The notes beneath the pieces were generated by a model, which was given only the letters and a program-made list of their open reading frames with translations, had not been told where the DNA came from and searched no databases. 64,000 nucleotides of DNA from Lomentospora prolificans (taxonomy: Eukaryota > Ascomycota > Sordariomycetes > Microascales > Microascaceae): assembly GCA_029532625.1 (NCBI GenBank), contig JARFXM010000007.1:1240001-1304000 (forward strand), in the 5' to 3' direction. Below, piece after piece: positions 45,937-58,347 of the stretch. Positions within the stretch are counted from its first letter, which is position 1, and each line of letters begins with the position of its first letter. Both the position numbers and the translations under genes were made by a program.

Positions 45937-48613
45937 TCAACGAATGAGGTCCCCCTCTTTATCAATACCTTCAATGCCTTCTAGGATATCGCTGCCCCCA
46001 AGCATCCCGGCGCCCCCAACCGTTGTTGCCTTTCTTCCAACTGCCCACACTTCGTGGAATTTGACACTCTCGTCGCTTCCCGCTACTACAATGCACCCTT
46101 CTTGCGGTGTCAGGTTATTCTTTCTCCTTGCGCGGCTTCTATGGCCCTTTCCAGATAGTGAACCGGGGTATGGGATGGCATAAAGCGCTCTATATTCGCC
46201 TGGCCACGGAATCGCCGCAACTTGCCTACAGTCAGGCCAGCTGAAGATGGCGATCCGGTACGGATGATCCGGTTGAGGGTAGCCAAAGGTTGCCGCAATC
46301 TCCCGCCTCGTCGTCGACCATATAAGCGAGGTTACCTGGGCCGAAACCGTAATTGCTGCAAGCGCCGCGCCGGTCGTCGTGTGGAAGAAGTGAATGCACT
46401 TGTCGTTGGAGCCGCCCCCTGTTGCTATGAGGCCATCGAGCCATGGACAGAAAGCGATGGCCTTCACGGCGGCTGCATGCACCCAACGGAACCTCTTAGA
46501 TCCCGGAAGCATGTTTCTTACCGTCGGTGGGGACATCCTTGATGTAACAAGGTCTCTTTCGCCGTTAACCACAATGTCCCCGCTGCCAGTTGTGTAGAGA
46601 TAGCTTTGAGGATAAGTGACATGACTCCCATAACCCTCAATGGTAGACGGCTGGCCCTGGGCATCTTGCCGTGGTGGACCAAAAATCTGGTTGACGCTAA
46701 AGAGGCAGCAATGGTTATCATTCGCACCAGAAGCAAACAAATCTCCCCTTGGAGACCAAGCTAGCCCGCAGACTTGCTGGGCGTGAGCCTTGATCTTGGC
46801 GACTAACGTCAAGGTCCCCGGCCACGTATCTCTCTCAACCTCCCAGCCCATCGGCCATTCGACGACGTAATAGAAGATGTCACCTTGATAATCCCCTACT
46901 AGCAAGTCCTCGGTATCGACCGGGATGCCGGGATTTAGTGGATTCTTGGACGGTCGTGTCGTGCATACAGGCCGCCACTTCACATAGCCAACTGGGTACG
47001 GCTGTTCGATGTCGAATCGAGGAGAATCAGCCTCACTTGGGGTCATGAGGCAGAGGTGGCCATCGATGCGACCGAAAGCAAGAATGCTCTTCTTTCCCTG
47101 AAGCGAAGAAAAGTCGACAGAGGAAATCCAGCACTCGGGAGGGCAAGTTCTTAGAAGGACAACTCCCTTATCCTCAGTCCAGCCATAGAGTATATTCCCG
47201 AGGCCCATAGCCAAGATACCGCAGGTATCTGAATAAGCGAGTATGGAACAGTAGAAGTCATCGCGTAAGTTCCGGGCGTCAAGAACCCTGGCACCGTTAG
47301 GAGCTAATCTTTCGCGGCGCAGAAGAGGGATCCCTGGCACATATCGTGAAAACATACCTAAATGGCAATGAGGGGAGAATGCGGGTGGGCGCTTGGGCCG
47401 ATGGTTCTATTGTTCGTGAACAATGGATCATTAGTTTCTTTCGAAAGGCCTGGCTCGGAATATGACGATGCCAAACCTTTTATGCTATCATTATTCTCCC
47501 ACTGAATGCCAGTCCATCTTGTTTCGTTGTTTTCTGAGAACCCCTTTAAACCGGACATGCGAATATCCATCTCATTAGGAGGCCCAGTCCAGTCCATCTC
47601 TAGCACTCTTCTGATGCGGTCGACGTCGAGGGCGCGGGAAAGGAGGTTCTGGTGCCGTTCTTCATCTTCTTCGGACTTGGACCGACGGCTTGCATAAGAT
47701 GTAGGGAAAAGAGGAGCGTTTGTGCCGCTGTGAATGAATCTACTATGCCCATCTTCGACAGCCGTAATACCTCCAACATTGCCTCCAACAGTCCAGATAG
47801 TTCCATGGCTAGGCTGGCGCTCCCCAGCTTGCCTGTTCTGACTGGGAGAGAAAATGCTTGGGCCTGGAAGTGGGAATGTTAAATGGCTCTGGACTCAGTT
47901 AACTCCTAGATATGGGTCAACCTTGACTCACTAGCAGTGGACCTTGTTGGCAGGTTCGATGCGGGAATCTTGTAACGAATCACAGAGGGCACTGCGATTT
48001 TAGACTTCGTGCGGAATGGGTCGGCACTGGCCTTGCGGTGCCGCAACAGCCTCTCGGTGCTAGATAAGGAGGAAGGGCTCTTTCCAAGCCTTAACTTTTC
48101 AGCAAGGGGTGAATCGCCATGCCGTTGTGGGATAAATCTGTCTAGTTGCCTTATTCTTGACGGGCCCGAACTCCTAGTCCTGCTCGACCCGTTGGTCCTA
48201 GGTGTTTGAGGGTTTCGGTCACCTTCTGAATGAAAAATGAAGGGTATTATAGAGAGCCTCTTCCTGATTTTGGGTGATCTGTCACTAGCGGGCTCTTGAG
48301 ATGGTTGGCTAGAAGTCCCATCACTTTTCTCCGGTGATCTCTAGTCAACGGGCGAGATGGCACCATCATAGTCAGTTTGCTTTCGAGAAGACGATTCCGG
48401 TGAAGGTGTCCCTAATGCTGAACCGTAGGCCGAATCACCGGGTGATGCAATATAGTCAAGTAAATTGCGGTTCTGCCATGGGAGCCACGCCGTTCTTAAG
48501 CGAACGGGGAGGGGATGATGTTCCTGGCTTGGCGAGCCGCGCCGGGGGTTTATCTGGGTCATGACATCGCCTTCAAAGAGACCAGGGGGGGTGGAAATGT
48601 GCGAGGGGAGCAT
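45937..48613 (-). pseudogene. Meiosis-specific APC/C activator AMA1-like (Cdc20/Cdh1 family), with an in-frame TAG
   Basis: Exons 48613-47932, 47863-47477 and 47357-45937 keep one frame across introns of 68 bp (GTGAGT...CCAG) and 119 bp (GTTTGG...TTAG, weak donor). The C-terminal half is a WD40 propeller with ARVLDARNLRDDFYCS, the Cdc20/Cdh1-family entry motif, then ILAMGLGNILYGWTE, HAQQVCGLAWSPRGDLFASG, AIAFCPWLDGLIATGGG, SLIWSTTRREIAATFG and GSDESVKFHEVW; it ends ...DLIR, the family's Ile-Arg tail. ALDVDRIRRVLEMD and QLDRFIPQR precede it. The N-terminal part carries SPGDSAYGSALGTPSPE and then a TAG (48341-48343), about codon 91, with the same frame continuing on both sides. It is therefore a nonsense mutation, a sequence error or a missed intron; I could not find an intron that removes it. 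The start ATG is uncertain. Confidence 0.75.
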
Positions 48614-49720
48614 ACGGACAAGCCGTGGAGGTGAGGAAGATGGAGAGTCACGAGGTTCGGGATGCACGGCTAAAGATGACTGGCGAAGTGCATGGAAGAA
48701 TGGCGCTGGGGACGAATGATATGATGGCAAGGTGAGCCTGGTCTTGAAGCATCTATGCTATGCCAACCTCGACAGCCCGATGCGTTGTATAAATGCTATA
48801 GTGAGACTGGAAGAGAGTGACCGTGGTCTCAACTTTGAGAACGGAAAGTGGGTAGGATGTTTAGATAGGATTGAACGAGACGGACAGTGATGAATTCCAA
48901 GCAGAGTAGGTGTAGTAGTTGTAAGGAAGAAAGAGTCACCGTTAGCCTGTGCTAGGAATAGAGATCAGCTGGAGAGAAATCGGACGTAAAATCGCGAAAC
49001 CATCCATTTAGGGTGCCCGAGGGAAGCAGGTGCGCCCGAGAGAATGGCGCATCAAGGGAGTAGGTGCGATCACGATGAAAACTCCTGCCTCAGCTAGCTA
49101 TGCGAACCTTCCAAAACACCAGGAACGTATTAGTAACAATTATTGTACTACCCACGGTGGCTAAAACTCCGCTCGCCCTCGCAGTAAGTGTAGGTTCAAG
49201 CTGAGGCTAAATAGCTTCAAGGAATAGAAACAACGGGTCGGATTGAGAGAAGCAGCAAGTGGCGTGATAGCTTCAAGTTCTCTCACTAGAAGTCTAGCTG
49301 ATACAAGGTAGAGAGGCACACCCTGGATGCCTGCTTTCGAAAAATGGCCCGCTGCGTTATAGCTGTAGTTCGCATCCTGAAAAGCAAACTGAAGCTTAAC
49401 AGCTTGTCGTATCTCATCGTGGTTTGTCGGAAACCAGGCTTGAGATGAGACGAACAAGATGCGTCGTCGTTTACGTCGTCGGGTTCGACGGTGTCAGGGA
49501 TCAGGAACTGGTGGTGGATTCTACTACCGAATTTATGCACTTATCATGTATGACCCACCAATTGCCGCTCACCTTGCATAACACCCTTGGACAGCCGACG
49601 CCCGGAATGACTTCACTTACAACGCACAGTCAGTAACACCCAACGGCATCAAATCTATGCCTCACCCTCTCATGAGCGCTTCCAGCATATAACGACCTGC
49701 ACTCCGAGCTGGCTGCCGCC
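48614..49720. other. Divergent promoter region, AMA1-like / VPS39
   Basis: No clear gene lies here. The AMA1-like frame stays open for about 40 codons upstream of 48613 but has no ATG there, so the true N-terminus or an upstream exon may lie in this stretch. The region next to 49720 is the VPS39 leader. Confidence 0.5.
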
Positions 49721-52700
49721 ATGCTCTCCGCATTCACAGCTCGACCTATCATCGAGCTTAAGGCCCGCGATAAGTCTAAGATCGAGACCATATTAGCCTA
49801 TGGTAAGCTCCCTATCCGCCCCCTCTCAACACATCCCAACAATGCCATCGCCGGCTGCGTCTGACTGTTCTTCGTACCCAGGCGACCGAGTTCTTGTCGG
49901 ATTAAATACCGGTTCGCTCCGAGTCTACCGCGTTAACGAGCTTCACCCTCCGAACCCGACCAACGGCTCCTCAAACCAATCTACCGAACACGACGACAGT
50001 CCTGCGAACGCATCGAATAGCCCGGCGCCGTCGCAGCCATCGCAGAAGCCAACAGACCTTCTACGTGAAGTAGAGAAATTCTCCACTAGAGCTATTGAGC
50101 AGCTCGCGAGAATAAAAGAGGCCAACACACTCGTTTCCTTGTCCAACTACCATGTCTCCCTTTACGACCTCCAAACGTACGAGCTTATCGAAACCCTCGC
50201 CCGCACAAAAAATGCCTCCTGCTTTGCCGTCACGTCCAATATCCTCAAGGACCCCGCTACTGGCATCCCCGAGATTATAAGTCGCTTGGCTGTCGCTGTA
50301 AAGCGTAAGCTCCTCTTGTGGAGCTGGCACGAGAGTGAGCTCAGTGCGGATGTCACAGAAGTGGTTCTGGCTGAGACAATTCGCTCCTTAACCTGGGCGA
50401 ACGCGACCAAGATTGTTTGTGGCATGAACGGCGGCTATGTGCTTGTTAATGTCCTTACAAGCGAGATCGAGGAGATCGGAAGCTCGGGCTTTGGTGGCCC
50501 TGGTGGCGCCCAGGGAGGCCGTTTCGGTGCTGTGACTACATCTGGCATGGGATACATGGGACTTGGTGGCTACATACCAAAACCACTGTCCGCTAGACTC
50601 GCCGAGGGTGAGCTTCTTCTAGCCAAGGATATCAACACGCAATTCATAAATGATGATGGACAGCCGCTGGAGAAGAACCAAATTCCCTGGCAGGTTGCGC
50701 CAGAATCTATCGGCTATTCTTACCCTTATATACTCGCGTTGCAGGCCCCAACGAAGGGGACGTTGGAAGTACGAAACCCGGACACGCTGTCGCTGTTACA
50801 AACGATCTCCTTGCCTGGTGCAGCGCAACTGCATTTCCCCTCTCTCACAGTAAGCCTTACACACGCAGGAAAAGACTTTCATGTCTCGAGCGAACGGTGT
50901 GTATGGAAAATGGGAGCAACCGACTACGATGCGCAGATTAAACAGCTGGTCGAAGCAGGGCAGTATGACGAAGCGATTAGCATTCTAGGCATGCTTGAAG
51001 ATGCGTTGCTGAGCAACAAAACCGAATCTCTCCGGGAAACGAAGATGCTAAAAGCTGAACTGCTATTCAAGCAGAAGAAGTACCGAAAATCGCTGGATCT
51101 TTTTAACGAAGAAGATGTACATGCACCACCTGAGCGTGTGTTGCGCTTATTCCCTCCCTTAATTGCGGGAGAACTTTCCGCGTACCGGCCACCTGAGGAG
51201 ACAGAGGAACCTGATATAGAGAGAGCTGAGGGGACCAATGGTACGGAGCCGACGACACCGGAACCGAGCACCCCTTATGCGTCCTCTCCGGCCAAAGCCG
51301 GCGGAGGAGGGTTTGTGTCAATGTTTATGGGTGGCCGGAAACATATAACTGCCGACGATGCCTCGACCAAATCACCCAAGAAGGATGCCGTAGATAGCGA
51401 CGACGCCAGGAGTCTCAAGGCGAACCCCCCTGCAGACCAGCCGCTTGAGGGTAAAAATCTCATGAAGGCTGTACTCGAGCTTAACAGCTATCTGGCTGGT
51501 ACTCGAGCCAGACTTCAAAGGGTCATCGACCCTGCAACGGGTAGACTGAAGCCACGGTCGCCGAAGGATAAAACCGTGGATGAGAGTCTCAAAGCGTTTC
51601 TGTCATCCGCTCATGACGAGTCGGAAAAAGAGCTAGAGGCTCAATTGCGGGATACGTTTACGCTTGTCGATACGACTCTGTTTCGCGCATACATGTTCTC
51701 TTTGCCGAAGCTAGCTGGGTCACTATTCCGTATCCCTAACTTCTGTGATCCAGACGTTGTTAATGAGAAGCTTGTTGAGCATAACCGCTTCAACGAACTC
51801 GTTGACTTCTTTAACGGGAAAAAACTGCACGCGAAGGCACTCGAGCTACTCAAGAAGTTTGGTGCCTCAGAAACCCCAAACGACGCTGCACCGTCGCTTC
51901 ACGGCCCTCAGCGCACCATATCGTATCTCCAGAGCCTACCTCCTTCCCAGATTGACCTTATCTTGAAGTACGCCGAGTGGACTCTCCGTGTCGATCCTAA
52001 CCTCGCGATGGAAATATTTGTTGTGGATACGGAGAATGCTGAAACACTGCCTCGCGACAAGGTTGTGAAATTCCTCTCCGGTATCGACCAGTCCTTGGAG
52101 ATTCGGTACCTCGAGCACATCATATCAGAGCTTAATGATTTGACACCGGAGTTTCACAATAGGCTCGTGGAGCTTTTGATTCAGTATCTGAAGGAGAAGC
52201 CAAGAGGTGATGAGTGGGATGACGTTATGGAGAAGTTGATCAAGTTCATGCGCTCAAGTCGACAGTATGGCTTAACCAAGGCGTTTGGCCTGATCCCTCG
52301 AGATGGTAAGATCCGCTAGATTCTTGCTCATGACATGGGAACTAACAAGGCGTCTAGACCCGTCTTTTTACCAAGCGCAAGCTGTCGTATTGTTCCTTAT
52401 GGGCCAACATAAACAAGCATTGGAAATTTACGTGTTCAAGATGAAGGACTACAGCAAAGCAGAAGAGTCAGTGGGGTCAGATGAAGCTCTACACGTCGAT
52501 ACAAGAATTGCTAACGATTCGTAGATATTGCAATCAGGTGCATCTGAGTCAGGAGACTAACCCCCATGCTTCACGACCACAGTCTAAACAAGGACAGGAG
52601 GGCCAAGGGGACGAAGAGGGTCATGCACCGCCTTCTATTTACCATACTCTTCTTGCCCTATATCTTACGCCGCACCCTCCGCATACTCAAAATCTTCCCC

Positions 52701-53119
52701 CTGCATTAGATCTCTTGTCGAAGCATGGCTCGCGTCTGCCCGCCGAATCTACCCTCTCGCTTATTCCAGACACGCTGCCTGTGAGCAGCCTTGAATCCTA
52801 CTTCCGCGGCCGCATTAGGTCTTCTACTAGCATGGTCAACGAGTCCCGTATGGTTGCGGGTCTGCGAGCAACCGAGTTCATCACCAGTCAGGCTCACCTG
52901 CTTCTAGGTGACGGTATGCCAGGCGGACAAAGTGGCCGAAGCAGACGAGTTGTTGTAACAGAGGAAAAGCTCTGCGGAGTATGTCACAAGCGACTAGGCG
53001 GGAGCGTTGTGTCAGTGCTGGCGGATAACACAGTCATGCACTACGGTTGTGCGAATAAGACAGGAATTCAAAGACCTGATGGTACCAGGGCACCTAGCTG
53101 GGGAAGAATGTTGTCGTAG
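49721..53119 (+). CDS. VPS39: VPS39/VAM6-like HOPS subunit
   Basis: Four exons (49721-49802, 49882-52305, 52358-52466, 52525-53119) encode 1069 residues with frame-consistent GT-AG introns of 79, 52 and 58 bp. The start MLSAFTARPIIELKARDKSK leads into a CNH (citron homology) domain of about 350 residues (GDRVLVGLNTGSLRVYRV, LKDPATGIPEIISRLAVAVK, KKLLLWSW-type strands). Clathrin-heavy-chain-like helical repeats follow (LVEAGQYDEAISILGMLED, KQKKYRKSLDLF). The C-terminal zinc-binding region is KLCGVCHKRLGG ... VMHYGC. A disordered insertion lies near residues 450-560. The protein tethers late endosomes and vacuoles as part of HOPS and binds Rab7/Ypt7 in yeast. It is divergent from the AMA1-like gene and convergent with GON7. 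Confidence 0.93.
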
Positions 53120-53406
53120 GTCTCTTGTTTGATTGAAGCTCGGTGTTAGATATCCAAGTGTATTGTATGTTGAGGAGGACGTTGGACGCTGCTTCATTTC
53201 TGATATCATATTCCGCATTTGCATGGGCGGAGGCGGCGAAGGTGTTTCGATTGATCCCAGCGGGCTGTGACAGCTCGAAAGGCTTGCTTGTGTCCAGATA
53301 AAAGATGAGAGTGTGCAACAAAGCCTGTGTATTTTCGGCATGCGTACGCCTTCCATTCAGAACAAGATGAATGCTTTCGGTTGCACGCGGCGACCATTTT
53401 CGCAAA

Positions 53407-53712
53407 TCAGATCTCATCGTCGTCCTCGGCAACTTCCTCTCCGTAGTTCTCTTCCTCCTTCGCCTCGTCAACGGAGGCACCAGCGGTAAGCGCCGCGCTG
53501 CTGTCCGCCTCACGCCCCTTATCCTCTTCCATGCGACGGGTGAGCTCCTTGTTGATGTCGTCTTGAACGGAGGTAGCAGCGGCACGGAGGGAGGCTAGGT
53601 AGCTGGCTGGATCCGCGGGGTTCTCGATGGACACCTGCTGGGAGATGGTGAAGGGCTCGCTCGTGGGCGAGGAGTAGGTTGCGGAGAGGCTTGGTGGGGT
53701 AGCTGAGGACAT
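53407..53712 (-). CDS. GON7: EKC/KEOPS complex subunit Gon7
   Basis: A single-exon gene of 101 residues from ATG 53712. It has the short Ser/Thr-rich start (MSSATPPSLSATYSSP), a central amphipathic helix AAATSVQDDINKELTRRMEE, and an acidic tail with DEAKEEENYGEEV, all characteristic of fungal Gon7. The KEOPS complex makes the universal t6A37 modification on tRNAs and affects telomeres and transcription. Gon7 is a small, mostly disordered accessory subunit. It is convergent with VPS39, about 290 bp between the stops. Confidence 0.88.
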   Translation of the reverse strand: MSSATPPSLSATYSSPTSEPFTISQQVSIENPADPASYLASLRAAATSVQDDINKELTRRMEEDKGREADSSAALTAGASVDEAKEEENYGEEVAEDDDEI

Positions 53713-55539
53713 TGTTGCGGCACGATTCAGGAAGGGAGGGAGGCTGGATGGAGATGATCACTCGTCAAGGCAACTTGGTACTTGGAGTGACTTTTCTCCT
53801 TCACGTAAGCGACGATTTGCGTTCGTCGCCGTTTGCATAGAGATCAAAAGATGGATATTGAAAACTGCCTGGGACGAAGATTCAGATTTGGGACGGGTGA
53901 GCAATGACACTTGCCAGCGGACCCACTAGCTTCGCCAGCCTTAGGGAGGGCGGGGTAATAATTTTCAGAGCCAGCTGATCGAAATAATAGTGGGCACGAC
54001 CAAATCATTGCCTGATGGGTTTGGGGGAAGATGGCCGATCAAATTACGGCTCCGCTGTCCGGACTCTCAGCGCTGGCAACAGGCGACTATATGCCAGGGA
54101 TACTAGACTGCCACTGGCCGGGGTCTTTTTTAGGAAGTCATTTCAAGATCCAGTCTAGATCGAACCCGAGAGGGTGGGTTATTACAGGCCTGCCATTTTG
54201 GGATAGCTGGTAAGTAGTTAGCTGCAGCGCTGAACTGTCGGAAAAGAGACTCTGTTCGTATCGACTTCGTACTTGTACGATGAGTAGAGCAACGTCCTCA
54301 GGAAACCCCCTTCTTCCAACGCTTACATGAGTCAATAGCGCCAACGATAGTCTCAGTTTGCATGCCGTCAAGAGCGGGCGACGTGGATCGAGTGACTGCG
54401 TGGTACGCTAGCAAGGGAGCTGTATTGACTGTAATTCGCTTATATTGGGGCTTGTTTAGGGGGTGTCTCCCTTTGTCGAAGTGCCCCTGGCTGCGTTTCA
54501 GTTTCGAACGAGAATACACCAAACGCTACGACACAAACAAGTTTGCGGGGATAGCAACGGGGACTTGGGAACTGAGGGCCTGTCGGACCGAAAGCCATGA
54601 CTGACAGCAATGTTATGCTTGAGGCGATATATTCGCTCTAAAGAGCTGGTTAGCTAGATGACATAGGGCAAAATGCAGAGAACTCCTTGGCGAAAGGCAA
54701 AAGATGGGACGACCCTGAATGTAAGGCCAACAGAACATGAGCTTGCAGGCTGAGGTGTGTACCCTTGGGAATTGAGTACAAGGTCTAACCCGTCCGGATG
54801 CCAGACAGACAGTGGCAAGGTTCAGCCCAGTTTTCCTATGCCAAAGTGGCTCCTGCAGGCTCGGTGCACGACTGGCATTAGAGCACAGTAGATCCAAGTA
54901 TGGAGGGGAGTAATCCTTGCAGGATAGCCCACTGGTGCTTGGCAGCCGCGACCACTCTTTGCGACATCACATGGGGGCAGAACCACCTGTACAGGTACCT
55001 ATGGGTGACCATATACGGGTCTGCAGGTGTGAGCGAGTAACAGTGGCTCTTTCCTTGACGACATGCCAATTGCGCCTGACCCTTCCACGAACTTGATCCT
55101 GGTTTCTAAGCCTCGCTTTCCTCTTTCTTATTTCCAGGTCTCACCCACAAATTCCTTTCCTAATATTTTTCTGAGACTCGCAACAATTTTCCCAGCCAGG
55201 GTGTTTGGGGCATCTCCAATTCCCCTTCCTCTCGCGAGAATCCTCCCTCCACCTCAGATACAACATCGGACGGTGCCCTGTCTCGACCTTGCCGGATCGT
55301 CTCCAACCTCATATTAACCCCGCGACAACCAAGCCGAAGCCGCCCACCACAAACCCCATCCTCGCGAACGGCGAACAGACAGCGCAGTCAATCGCTTGGC
55401 GGCCCCCGAACCAAGATGTAAAACAGTCCCCTGATATCCTCGACTCCCTCTTCCATTATTGATCCCTTCTCAATATACAAGGGATCATACGAATTCGTTA
55501 GACGATTACCAGCGTGCGATTGCAAGGGGACTAGGCACG
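53713..55539. other. Divergent promoter region, GON7 / HbrB gene
   Basis: Only short frames occur. A pyrimidine-rich segment at about 55060-55460 is the likely leader of the HbrB gene. The frame that carries the HbrB protein is open for about 30 codons before the ATG at 55540, without an earlier ATG in it. Confidence 0.55.
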
Positions 55540-58200
55540 ATGCATCCAGCACGGGCCCAGCGGGCCCCGGGTAGCTTCTCCCCATTGACAAGCACAAGCA
55601 CCAGCACAACTCCAAGCACAGGCAATGCACCTCCACCTTCACGCCAGCCGCCGCCCATACCTACAGAGCGACGGCCCTCGTCCTCGAGCGATGATGCCAC
55701 GAAACTGGTTAACCCCAACAACCCGCCGCGAACCCACCAACTAACCGCCGCCGCCGCTGCCGCTGCTGCTTCGGGGAAGCTGTCGACTCCAAATCCCATC
55801 TACACCCACTTCACTTCGCACCCAAACTCGAGCACGTCCAGTCTCCAGAACTTCTCCCGCCCGAACCTATCCACGAACAACAGTCGCTCTCCGACTACTC
55901 CCACGGGGACCGTGGACCCTTTATCGCCGCGCCTAATACCTGCGACCGCTCGCTCGGTATCTTCACAAACCTCGTCGACTATATCCTCAACTGGCAAGGG
56001 CCACCATAGAAAATATTCCGGTCAGGGACATTTCGAACCAACGCTGCCGTCAACCTCGACGTCCAATTTATCCCAGGTAGGCATGGCGCAATCTGGCTCT
56101 TCCGCTGCTGCCGTCTCCGCCGCCGCTCTCTCCGCCAGCCAGATTGCCGCCCAGGCTGCCGTACTTAGCCATCAACAGATCTTGAGCCACCATTCCCGCC
56201 AACGGTCGCAAACCGTCCCGACGCCGGGGCAATCCGAGGCCGATGGACAGAGAAGACCAGGTCCTAGCAAGGGACCTCTAAGCCCTCCGTTGGTCAGCCT
56301 TACGGAGGCCAGCGTTCCTCGCGAAAGCGGTTTCGCGAACCAAGGATACCGTAATGGCCTTCTTGGAAGCCATACTACAGCTGCGACAACTGCTGCAAAT
56401 GTTGTCTTCTCTCGGTCTGGTCCTGCATCCCCCATACAACCCTCGCATTCACCGACCCCTCAGAGCTCATTGCCTTTACCCGATAAACCCTTGAAGCCAG
56501 AAAAGGAGAAGTCAAAAGTGAAGCTCTTTTCACGCCCGCGGAAGATAAGCACCAAAGGCGAGACGGACGAGAAGCCTATGCCTAGCCCTGGCAAAATCGG
56601 GTCTGCTCTGTCCGCCTTGCAGAGGGGTAATTTCAGCACAACAAGTCTAGTTGATTCATCAACTTCATCCTTTTACAATCTAGGCAATTCATCCGCCGCG
56701 ACGATACGACCGATCGATAACGAGAAAGAGGGCAAAGAAAAGGAGAAGAAGCACCATTTCCTGTCGCGACAGAAGCAAAAGCTCAAGGAGGAGTACCACC
56801 TTACGACAAGTTCCAGCAGCCTTAAAACGTCTGAGTCTCACGGGTTAGGGAGCCTCTATAACTTCAGTTTGCCGCCCAGCCCCGCTCCCACCACAACATC
56901 ATTCCCGAAGGGAATCACCGGCCTCCATGGGGCGCGGAGGGATAAACGCAAGGAGGAGCGGTCGGAGAGTCGTATGGATAATGAATCCATCTTCTCGTAC
57001 CCGACCGAATCACTAGCTGGTTCTTATCCGTCAAACACCGGTTTCCTCGAGTCGCTGGATGCTGGCAAATACGGTCTCTCATCAATATCATACGATGATG
57101 CTTGGCCTTTTCTAAAGGCCAAGCTTCTGGTTGTGTTTCAGGGAGAAGATCTCCGCATCAGCCTGGAAGACTTGAACAAAGTCGTGATTCTCCACATACA
57201 ATACTGCATCCAGCGAAGGTCGCCAAATATTATTCTCGAGGATATCCGCGAGCTTCTCAGTACCGGCTTCTCGTCGCTTGATCAAGCCCTTCGCAAGACT
57301 CCCGAGGACCGTGTGATACCAGCTTTAGTTGAACTCTGGCTCTTCACTTTTACGTCTATACTCCCATATATGCAGGCTGTCTTCTTGCCGCTTGACTTGG
57401 AGTTCGCGGGCGTTGGCACTTTGCTGACTCCTGAGAAGGCCCGCGATTTTTGGGGTGGCGTCCTGGAAACCGGAGTGCAAGGCGCACATGTCGCGCCCGC
57501 TTCGGCTGTCATTGACGTGCGACGACTCGTGCTCAACGCTTATCGCGACATTGTTATCCTCCCGCGTTATGATACGCTCAAGACTATCTTCTCGCGTCTC
57601 TCACTTGAGTTCCTTCCTTCCTCGCTTGCCACTATGGCGCTCGCGTCCCCGCCTCCGGAGGCAATCACGCTTTCAACGAGTCCCTCCGGATCTTTTGGTT
57701 CATTTGGACGCCCTGGGACTGCTCCGAGTGTCGATCCGGCGCTCTCGAGCTATAACTCGTCATCGACAACGCTTCTGGGCGAAGCCAGCATGAACTTGCC
57801 GCGTACCCGAGCGATCTCCAACGTGTCGAAGGGTAGTGGTACTGGAAGTGACGGTGGGCTACGCCCCTTTACCCCTTCAAGTCTACAAGCCCTCGGTGGC
57901 GGTTCCGCGGTTGGGCCCCGCGAACAGAACGTGGAAGACTCTAAGCAAGTTGCCGAGCTCGTCGGCCGCATGTTGCAGTGCATGAGTGTACTTGCTAGCG
58001 TGGGCGCGGTGGGCGATGGGACTGATGCCGCAGGCGACGAAAAGATGGAGGAACTGTGCAGACTCCTGAAGCTAAACTGGCTCGGTAGAGGAAGGACAGG
58101 AAGGAACAGGAGGGGCATCGTGGGCGGCAGGGTGAAGAGGGGCAACAATAACACTCAGCAGCAATCTCAACAGGGCCGAGAAGAAGTCAGGGTCTCTTAA
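55540..58200 (+). CDS. HbrB-domain protein, TORC2 subunit (Bit61/PRR5-like)
   Basis: A single-exon frame of 886 residues from ATG 55540 (MHPARAQRAPGSFSPL). The first ~500 residues are Ser/Pro/Ala-rich and probably disordered. The folded part begins near residue 520 with YDDAWPFLKAKLLVVFQGED and continues through LEDLNKVVILHIQYCI, LRKTPEDRVIPALVELWLF, LPYMQAVFLPLDLEFAG, VIDVRRLVLNAYRDIVILPR and FSRLSLEFLPSSL. This is the conserved HbrB core (Aspergillus hyphal branching; Bit61/Bit2 in yeast; PRR5/Protor in animals). Members are subunits of TOR complex 2 at the plasma membrane, affecting actin polarity and hyphal branching. The tail ends in Arg/Gly/Asn-rich sequence. An intron-borne upstream exon cannot be excluded. 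Confidence 0.88.
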   Translation: MHPARAQRAPGSFSPLTSTSTSTTPSTGNAPPPSRQPPPIPTERRPSSSSDDATKLVNPNNPPRTHQLTAAAAAAAASGKLSTPNPIYTHFTSHPNSSTSSLQNFSRPNLSTNNSRSPTTPTGTVDPLSPRLIPATARSVSSQTSSTISSTGKGHHRKYSGQGHFEPTLPSTSTSNLSQVGMAQSGSSAAAVSAAALSASQIAAQAAVLSHQQILSHHSRQRSQTVPTPGQSEADGQRRPGPSKGPLSPPLVSLTEASVPRESGFANQGYRNGLLGSHTTAATTAANVVFSRSGPASPIQPSHSPTPQSSLPLPDKPLKPEKEKSKVKLFSRPRKISTKGETDEKPMPSPGKIGSALSALQRGNFSTTSLVDSSTSSFYNLGNSSAATIRPIDNEKEGKEKEKKHHFLSRQKQKLKEEYHLTTSSSSLKTSESHGLGSLYNFSLPPSPAPTTTSFPKGITGLHGARRDKRKEERSESRMDNESIFSYPTESLAGSYPSNTGFLESLDAGKYGLSSISYDDAWPFLKAKLLVVFQGEDLRISLEDLNKVVILHIQYCIQRRSPNIILEDIRELLSTGFSSLDQALRKTPEDRVIPALVELWLFTFTSILPYMQAVFLPLDLEFAGVGTLLTPEKARDFWGGVLETGVQGAHVAPASAVIDVRRLVLNAYRDIVILPRYDTLKTIFSRLSLEFLPSSLATMALASPPPEAITLSTSPSGSFGSFGRPGTAPSVDPALSSYNSSSTTLLGEASMNLPRTRAISNVSKGSGTGSDGGLRPFTPSSLQALGGGSAVGPREQNVEDSKQVAELVGRMLQCMSVLASVGAVGDGTDAAGDEKMEELCRLLKLNWLGRGRTGRNRRGIVGGRVKRGNNNTQQQSQQGREEVRVS

Positions 58201-58321
58201 GAGAGCCTCAGATCGGGCAATATTGCTAGGTGGTGTATCACCACTATCATCTAACTTTGATCGCGTGGCGGGATAGGGGATTTCGTCTCATGACGATCAG
58301 TTTTTATTTCTTACCGGAAAG

Positions 58322-58347
58322 AACGAGGGGGACAACGAGGGGGACAA
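58322..58347 (+). repeat. 12-bp tandem repeat, two perfect units and a partial third
   Basis: AACGAGGGGGAC occurs twice in direct succession at 58322-58345, and the following AACGGGGGCC starts like a third copy. It sits about 120 bp past the HbrB stop, in probable 3' untranslated sequence. Confidence 0.75.
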
